Source: Gigaspora margarita
Taxonomy: Eukaryota > Glomeromycota > Glomeromycetes > Diversisporales > Gigasporaceae
Direction: 5' to 3'
Assembly (NCBI GenBank): GCA_009809945.1
Contig: WTPW01000586.1
Coordinates: forward strand, 219,805 to 283,804
Length of the DNA: 64,000 nucleotides
Part shown: piece by piece, positions 57,685 through 64,000 of the stretch
Layout of the letters: each line of letters starts with the position of its first letter
Position numbering within the stretch: the stretch's first letter is position 1
Position numbers and translations under genes: made by a program
The notes under the pieces: model-generated
The model's input: the letters and a program-made list of their open reading frames with translations, nothing else
Databases searched by the model: none
What the model was told of the DNA's origin: nothing

Positions 57685-58509
57685 TTATGTGTACCAAGTG
57701 GTGGATAAGATTTTATGATCACTGTCCGTGATAAATTCAGGATCAATTAGAGTCAGGGGATCAAGGTCCAAGAGGATATCTGCGGTACACCAGATGTCAT
57801 CAATCTGGCTATTGGTTGTGGGGCCTGTCCACGTGGGTGTAGGTATGTTATGGAAATCCAAAAGGCTTGTGGCATTGGCAGTGTTCAAGTTAGTGAACAG
57901 CAGGAATTTCTTGTCTCGTGTTTGGTTTGCGTTGAAGTCTCCCATTATTATTGCATTCCAGTTTTTATTTTTTGCTTCAAGTAGCCATCTAAATATTTTC
58001 TCTTGGGTGTCTTTGTTAAGTCCAGGGTGATTGGAGGGAAGGTAGGTCGAGATTACTCTGATCCTGTTTTTTCGTGGAAAGAAAAAGTCTATACAGATTG
58101 CGGTGCCAGGCCAGGTTTGGATATTGTGTATATATTGTTGTAATGGGCGGCATACCATAATTTCTGTGCCTAAACTGGCTTCACGCTGTGCGGGGTTAGT
58201 AGGTGTATGGTAAGAGACGTAAAAGAAATAGAGGGGGTTAGTTAAGATTAGTATGCTAGATTCTTTAAGTTTCGTTTCTGTTAAACTGATAATATGCATA
58301 TTGTTTTCTGCGCAGTGTTCTATCCAGTTTCGTGCTTTGTCGATAGAGGAAAGTCCTCTTATGTTATGAGTTGTAATGTTGATTCCTGTCAGGAGATTGA
58401 ATTCGTAATTGATATATGGGTGATCTGTTCCAATATCAGAGTGTGGGTTAGTATTATTGTCATATTCCTGAGATGGTGTATCTCTCATTTGTGATGGTTG
58501 TTCACTCAT
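57685..58509 (-). CDS. LINE B ORF2 N-terminal part: APE-type endonuclease
   Basis: 274 codons, starting MSEQPSQMRDTPSQEY. Endonuclease motifs in order: ITTHNIRGLSS (Asn), ISLTETKLKES (Glu), LGTEIMVCRPL, VISTYLPSNHPG (Tyr), IIMGDFNANQTR (Asp/Asn), SQIDDIWC and TDSDHKILSTTW (terminal SDH). Complete and apparently catalytically intact. The start overlaps the ORF1 stop in ATGAGTGA (58502-58509). A single TAA at 57685-57687 separates it from the linker in the same frame (continues NKKWKRKIYHYAKMNKENW), so it is the first domain of ORF2 and not an independent gene. Confidence 0.85.
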   Translation of the reverse strand: MSEQPSQMRDTPSQEYDNNTNPHSDIGTDHPYINYEFNLLTGINITTHNIRGLSSIDKARNWIEHCAENNMHIISLTETKLKESSILILTNPLYFFYVSYHTPTNPAQREASLGTEIMVCRPLQQYIHNIQTWPGTAICIDFFFPRKNRIRVISTYLPSNHPGLNKDTQEKIFRWLLEAKNKNWNAIIMGDFNANQTRDKKFLLFTNLNTANATSLLDFHNIPTPTWTGPTTNSQIDDIWCTADILLDLDPLTLIDPEFITDSDHKILSTTWYT

Positions 58510-60867
58510 GATCCATCAGGTGGTCAGGTTGTATCATGGTATCTGAACTTTTTGGGGCATAGTTGTCCAGTATGTTCCACTCGGGTACCGGTAGGTCTGG
58601 TATGGTAATGAAGTGTGTAGGCAGCATGTTAAATGAGAAGTAGTTGTAGAGAAGTGATTCTGTAGGTTGTATTTGTTCGTATGTTTTGATGGGCATTTGT
58701 AATTCATTTAATTCCGGAATCTGTTTGATTGCGTCATTGGCTGCTTGCAAGTCAGTTGGTAATGGAGGTTTGTCACTTTGTATCGGAACCTTTTCTGGAA
58801 TTTTGATCCAGGATGGTGGTATTCTGTAGAAGAAGTAATGTGCCCTAAAGGATCGGGCTGTTTCTACCAGAATTTTTGGTAAACGAATGGGTGTCATGAT
58901 ATTAACGGCAGTGACCTGGGTGGGGTCTTCGGGTAGTACTGGTTTGTTGGTGGGGTTTACAGTTATGTAATTTATTGGCAGGGGAATGGTAAACCTATAT
59001 GAAGGTTCGATTTCAGCTATAAATACTTTGGCTATTGGGACTTCACTAATTGGGAATGTGTATGTTCCTTTGATGCGCAGTGACTGCGGCTCTGCAGGTA
59101 GTTTTGATTTTTGTACGAAATAGTCCTTAGGAATGCGTTTGAAGGAGTAATGTTCACGGAGTTTTGTGATGAGTTTTTTGAAGTCTTCTTCATTTTTGGG
59201 TGCACAGGGGAATAAGTGACGGGTCGCAGAGTTGAGGTCTTGTGGGGTAGCAGGCAGACGTTCTTTCTCCTTAGGCAGTTGGAAGTACGAGTCTGGAATT
59301 CTGTCAAATATATAAAATTGCTTTAATTGCATTCTGTATTTTGAGAGGCTTGCTAGTGATTTATGATCAGTTATCGAGAATAATCCTTTGAACGAGGTGT
59401 GTAAATCCGCTGGGTCATCTGGGATATCTTCTAGAGCATGTGCAAAGTAGGATTCTGGTAAGCGTTCAAAGTTGAAAACCTTTCTGAGTGCGATCACTAC
59501 TGACCCAGTGTCAGTGCGATTTTGTATGGGAATAGGATAAGGGAGCGCTTCATGTATTGCATGGTCTATCATCGTCAGGGATTGTAGGAGAGGTTCTAGC
59601 AGTTCTGCATGTATACCCAGTAGGCGTGAGCGTGCCGTTTCGAATGAGATTACCAGTTTAATTTGTGCAAAGTTCAAGCAGTAGTATATAAGTCTAGTGC
59701 ATTCATGCGGTCTCATTAGGAGAAAATCTGCATTAGTGATGAAATTGATAGCTATTTTTGTTCTCAATTTGCTGTGGAGTTGTTCCCGGTTATTCTTGTT
59801 GATGAAGTTTTTGTCATGTAGTCTTTTATATTTCTCGAGTGCCATTTGGTATAGAGTATTGTATTCAGTTTGGTGCACAGGTTGAGTATCCTTCGTTCGG
59901 GAAAACGAACGGAAGAAGGCTGTGTCTAAATATTTCAATTTCGAGTTTATAGCCGGTGGAATATTTTGTGTAGTTGAGTGTGTCGTCAGTTTATGTTTTA
60001 GGAATTTTTCAAGTTCTTCTGTGACGTCAAAAGCTGCTATAATCTTTTCATATGTCCACACGGTTGAGTCAAAGTAGTGCGATCGTTGTTGTGCTCTTAC
60101 TTTTAGTGTACCAGTGCACCAGTCAGGTCGTGTTTCAACTCTACGACGTGTATGTATTTTGCTATATAATTGACGAGGTTTGTTTGATTTCCAATTGGTA
60201 GGCATGGCAGTGTGTGATAACTTTGGTGATGGGGGGCTGATTCTACAGTTTTGTTAGATTCTACTTCCATTCTATCCTCATCAATGTTCATCGAATCTAT
60301 GCATTGGCTTGCCGGTTCGGTCAGGAGTGCCCAAGGATTGGGGTCGAAAAGTTGCCAGGGGGTTTGTGTGGGGTGGTATTGTAGGTCAGAGAGGTTTCCC
60401 ACGGGTGTGGGAGGGATCTCAGGTCCGTCTTTTATATGTGGTGGAACGGGTATCTGGGTGATCTGCGTTTTTCCCATGGTTGTTGTGGTGTTGTTGTCCG
60501 GAAGGATTGGCAAAAGATTTATCTGGAGTAAGTTGCCATTTTCAGTCGTGATAGTCAGATCGGGTGCTAGAGCAGTTTGTGTTTCTCCCACGGTTGTTTT
60601 GACGCTGTTGTCAAGTGATGTCATCGGTGGATTTGATGGGGGTGAGCCCAAATCGCCATTTTTTAGAGAAAATTCTGTAGTAATTTCCGATGTAGATGAA
60701 AGGACTAAGAGAGCTGGGTCATTGGGTGTTCTAGAGGTTCTGGTACGTTTTGAGGGAGGTGCTGATGCATCTTCAATGGATATTGTATTTACTTGTATTA
60801 CTTCATCAGTGGAAGTAGGGTGCACATCCTGCATCATGTTGCTTGTTGTGTTCTGGTTGTGCGACAT
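58502..60867 (-). pseudogene. LINE B ORF1, one frameshift
   Basis: Two overlapping frames: 60867-60103 (MSHNQNTTSNMMQDV) and 60205-58502 (567 codons to MDHE). Both read SYHT or SHTA just before 60205, where the strand has a CACACA run (60210-60217 on the plus strand). A 2-bp length change there joins them into one protein of about 785 residues. The N-terminal part is Pro/Thr/Ser-rich with a basic patch PPSKRTRTSRTP. The C-terminal part repeats segments of the type FxFxRIPxSYF (ERLPESYFAH, DRIPDSYFQL, KRIPKDYFVQ, YRIPPSWIKI) about every 70-100 residues. I do not recognise a known RNA-binding domain. The role is inferred from position. Confidence 0.75.
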
Positions 60868-61083
60868 CGTCGCTAGAAAGTCGAGAAAAATTCCCGGTGT
60901 GGAAAGCTCAATAGGTCTTTTCCTTTTAGTTATCTTGACAATTACTGACGGTAACGGTGAGGTATTATCCTATTCAGCCCAAAGGGCCCAGAAAACAGCG
61001 GTTATTTACAATAAAACTCTTGCGTACAGCGTTTATTTTCAATTTTTTGTGTTTTGATGATCAGTTCCAGAAAGATAATTTAT
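60868..61083 (-). other. LINE B 5' leader
   Basis: About 216 bp between the ORF1 start and the target duplication. Internal promoters are usual in LINE leaders. I see no specific motif. Confidence 0.55.
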
Positions 61084-61551
61084 TTAATTAAAAATATATG
61101 TTTAATAAATGTAAATATAATATATAATAATAATAAATAAATAAATATAAAATTTTATATTAAATTGCGAAACCATGCAAAATATTGTGAAAACCTGTAA
61201 AAAGCATGATTATGTGAATATATATATCATTTATTTATTTTTTAAAAAATTTTGAAAATTTGCGAAAATTTGCAAAATATTGTGAAACAATGCAAAAATG
61301 TCAAAATATTACCTCCTGCACGCATTAGTTTATTGATTTGTATGAATATGCGACCCTGTAGAGCATTTTTTATTTGGTCTATTTTGCAATATTTTGCAAT
61401 ATATTTTGAAATATTTCGAAATAATAACCATAATATTATCATAATATAACGTAATATATTATGTAATATACTGCGTCGATTATAAGATTTTTGTAATATT
61501 ACGGGCCGTAATATTTTACGTAAGATTATGTATATATAATTCACTGATGTA

Positions 61552-62600
61552 TGAAAATTTAAAAATATTTGACTAAAATATTGTATGAGAATCTTAAAAC
61601 TAACCTAATATAGTCTTTTCTTTACTGCAAGAATTTTAAAAACTACCAACAAACCATATAGGATTCTTGTAAAAATTTTTAAAAACTATTATAAAAGAAA
61701 AAATAAATAAAATATATAACATGCTTTCAAGGGAGAGATTATGCAAAACTTAAGCCATTTAATACAATTTTTTGCATCATATTATATTTATGTAAATTTC
61801 AAGATGGATATATTTGAAGTTATTTCTTATCTAACAGTTTAGTGAACTAAACCACTCTCTTTGCTATGGATATTGTAAAGGATGAATATTAATCAAATAT
61901 ACAAAGTCAGAGGCCCTATCACTCAATATTAAAAATGAAATTTTTTGCATAACTGAGTATAGTCAACTAAAAAAGAGTATAATAAATAAAGAAAAAGTGA
62001 AAAAATAAAATGCAAGAAGGTAACAGTCAGATTCTGGGCTTGCTTTAAAAGGTAATAACTGTCCCTAAAAAAACTATTATTATTAAAAACAGCTAGATTG
62101 CATATTTTTTGTGAAACAAACAAACTACTATTACCAAAGCACTGAGCCATCTGCTTTGTTAAAGCAAGAAGATTGTGTACATGTTCAATTACACAACTTG
62201 CTGAAGCAAACTCATATCAAGTAGCTATAGAAGTTGTCTTATTAACACAAAACAATTCAACAAGAAAAAGAGACAAGTTTAGGTATGTAAAAACAATAAA
62301 ATTTGCAAAAATATAGAAAAATAATATATATATATAAGTAAAAACTATGCTCCATGCATATAACAATTTAATTTCTATATAGTTCATTATATTTGGTTTT
62401 CTTATTGTCTAAAAAAAGATAATCAGGATATTAGTTATGTAGTAGTTTGGCACTTTGCATCTTCAAGGGGTGAGTTTACCTAACAATAAGCCATAAATAT
62501 TTGTACAACATGCAACCAAATCATGTCAGCAATAATTTTTCTGAATTCTATAATAGAATCTATAACTCTTGATAGAAGATGAAAAATAAAATTATTGTAT
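61552..62600. other. AT-rich interval, nothing recognised
   Basis: No frame longer than about 70 codons with coding character, no tRNA-like boxes, no paired ends. Confidence 0.45.
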
Positions 62601-62602
62601 CA

Positions 62603-63190
62603 TAAGGTAAAAGGAGGTATTTTGACAAATATAGGTATTTTGACGAACTTGAATATCTTGTAATACAATGATCAAAATTAAGTGATTTTTATACCATTCG
62701 AATCATCTCAATGAGACGATTCGAATGGATATTAAACTATCCAATTCTAATTACTGGATCGCTAGATATTGTCGATTAAGTACAAATAAAAACAATCCAA
62801 AGGGAATTTTGACGAATTGAAAACTTGGATATAAGATCGATAATATCTTGTGTTCCAGTAATTAGAATTGGATGATTTAACCACTGTTTGAATCATTGTG
62901 ACGAGACAAATTGAATGGCATAAAAATCACTTGATTCTAATTACTGCATCAATAGATATCTCAAGTTCGTCAAAATACCTCTACCCCTCTAAAATTTGTA
63001 TTTCTTGTACAATTTATAACTGGGTTGCTATCGTTTAAAAATATTTTGTTATATTACTGTTTTTATACGAATTTTGCTTAGTATTACGTATAGTATCCAG
63101 ATAAATAAATAAATAATTTTTATATTAAAAATAAAAAAATTTTTATATTACTTACTTTAACTTCGTCAAAATACTCTTATTCACCTTATA
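62603..63190. mobile_element. Foldback element (GGTATTTTGACGAACTTGA arms)
   Basis: Left AAGGTAAAAGGAGGTATTTTG and inverted right AAGGTGAATAAGAGTATTTTG form the outer ends. A second inner pair GGTATTTTGACGAACTTGA (62632 and, inverted, ending 62984) suggests a duplicated terminus or an element within an element. The arms also contain ATTCGAATCATCTCAATGAG around about 62700. Target duplication not resolved. Confidence 0.55.
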
Positions 63191-64000
63191 TATATAATTA
63201 TTTTTGAAAATTGTGCATCAATTTAAGAATTGTTACATATCACATAACATTCATCATGAAAAGACAAGTTGCTTAGGATTGATATCAAAATTATATCAGA
63301 GAAACGATTTTATATTTTATTGCTTGTTCTATATTGAAATAATCTGAATTGTAATTATTAAAATCAATTTAACTTAATAATTAATAAGGTAAACAATACT
63401 TATCAAATGCAACTAGTTTATGCATTATAATTTCAATTAGCAATTAAACTTCTTTAATTAAACTATTTTTTTATAGTTTAACACTATCAGGTGATCTAAT
63501 CTTGCTTACAAGGAGCAGGCTTTGTAACAATTGTTCTTTTTTTTTAATAGAATTGTAGAGGCTTGGTAATAGCTTTTTTACAATCTTCTTATGACTTTTA
63601 TGAGTTCTTGCAGAGTATTTGAGCCAGGATCAGATCTTGTATTTTTTTTTTTGTGCAGTCAACAGGTCATGGGTATCACAGAATGTTGCCACTAACAATG
63701 TATTTGATCATTAGATCTTACCAAAAAAACCAATCATCAAATCCTTAATTATCAGAATTGGCAGAATATAACAGACCCGGATCTTGTATATAGCAATTTA
63801 TAGTAATAATATTATAGATAATTACAACTTACTTGCACTTAGTAAGTCATCTTATAGTGCAGCTGGATAATTTTATGGAAGAGATAATAAGGTAAGAACT
63901 AGAATACCAAGATAATAAGGCCTTTTTAAGTTAATTTTTCACTTAATATCACTTTTTAGGACTGGAAGAGAGGCGAAAGAAACAAAAATTGAACATCTAA
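63191..64000. other. AT-rich interval to window end, nothing recognised
   Basis: 63500-63790 is slightly less AT-rich with several AGATCTTG/GATCAGATC phrases, but no gene, RNA box pair or terminal repeat can be supported. Confidence 0.4.

Larger units (their letters stand above)
53304..61083 (-). mobile_element. LINE B: near full-length APE/RT/RNase H retrotransposon
   Basis: 7.78 kb on the minus strand, bracketed by TTAATTAAAAATATAT at 53288-53303 and 61084-61099, an exact 16-bp duplication. A short T run (53318-53325) next to TA repeats is the 3' tail. It is clearly less AT-rich than the host sequence. Order: 5' leader (60868-61083), ORF1, ORF2 (endonuclease, RT, RNase H, Cys/His). Damage is light: one frameshift in ORF1, one stop and several frameshifts in ORF2. 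The architecture and QDMSKAFD, YMDD and CPRC...H...C motifs parallel LINE A, indicating the same broad clade. Confidence 0.85.
51392..61549. mobile_element. TA-flanked non-autonomous element, copy 2, split by LINE B
   Basis: Left TATCAGCAAATTTATAATAG and inverted right CATCAGTGAATTATATATAC. TA at 51390-51391 and 61550-61551. 61100-61540 matches the right part of copy 1 (ATATAAAATTTTATATT, GCGAAACCATGC), and 51400-53280 matches its left part. AAGCTGGATTAGTAGATCTG appears at 51587 and again in altered form near 52052, so copy 2 has an internal duplication. Without LINE B it is about 2.4 kb. No transposase. Confidence 0.65.

Overview
The window is very AT-rich eukaryotic DNA that is almost entirely transposable elements, at several ages and nested inside one another. 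I see no intact host gene. Non-LTR retrotransposons with an APE-type endonuclease, reverse transcriptase and RNase H, short introns (60-67 bp) with a TACTAAT-like branch site, decayed P-type transposase sequence, and many small inverted-repeat elements together suggest a repeat-rich fungal genome. An arbuscular mycorrhizal fungus (Glomeromycotina) is my best guess, from general resemblance only. Two runs of N (15721-16266 and 47097-47570) and scattered single Ns show that the assembly is imperfect. Most boundaries below rest on terminal inverted repeats (TIRs) and target-site duplications (TSDs) read directly from the sequence.

Region 1-10.5 kb: small non-coding elements. These include a foldback (2967-3805), a retroposon with a 19-bp TSD (4250-4707), two copies of a PIF/Harbinger-like MITE, a TA-flanked element at 6975-8912 with a large palindrome inside it, and a tRNA-derived SINE (8992-9515).

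Region 10.577-34.257 kb: apparently one DNA transposon of originally about 1 kb (TIR AGGACCYCRAGCTATT, 8-bp TSD) inflated to 23.7 kb by later insertions. The largest is LINE A (minus strand, about 10683-24673), with ORF1, endonuclease, RT, RNase H and a Cys/His motif. Its RT is split by a 3.56-kb relative of the outer transposon (14334-17889) and its ORF1 by a 765-bp foldback. To the right lies a further stack up to five levels deep (26.4-32.1 kb), then a hAT-like element and a TA-flanked foldback.

Region 34-51 kb: a 1-kb SINE-like retroposon with excellent A and B boxes (35076-36104), decayed coding pieces (36645-38220, 39475-39969), and a long broken gene on the plus strand (41.1-44.5 and 49.76-50.65 kb) that I read as a P-element/THAP9-type transposase. 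That gene is interrupted by another AGGACCCC element (44494-49140), which itself carries a TA-flanked 1.9-kb element, palindromes and two Tc1/mariner-like MITEs.

Region 51.4-61.5 kb: a second copy of the TA-flanked element, split by LINE B (minus strand, 53304-61083, 16-bp TSD). LINE B is nearly full length and fairly young: ORF1 is broken once at a CA run, and ORF2 has one stop plus a few frameshifts. Region 61.5-64 kb holds a foldback (62.6-63.2 kb) and otherwise featureless AT-rich DNA.

The genes do not form a cellular pathway. The story is a layered insertion history that can be put in order from target-site duplications.
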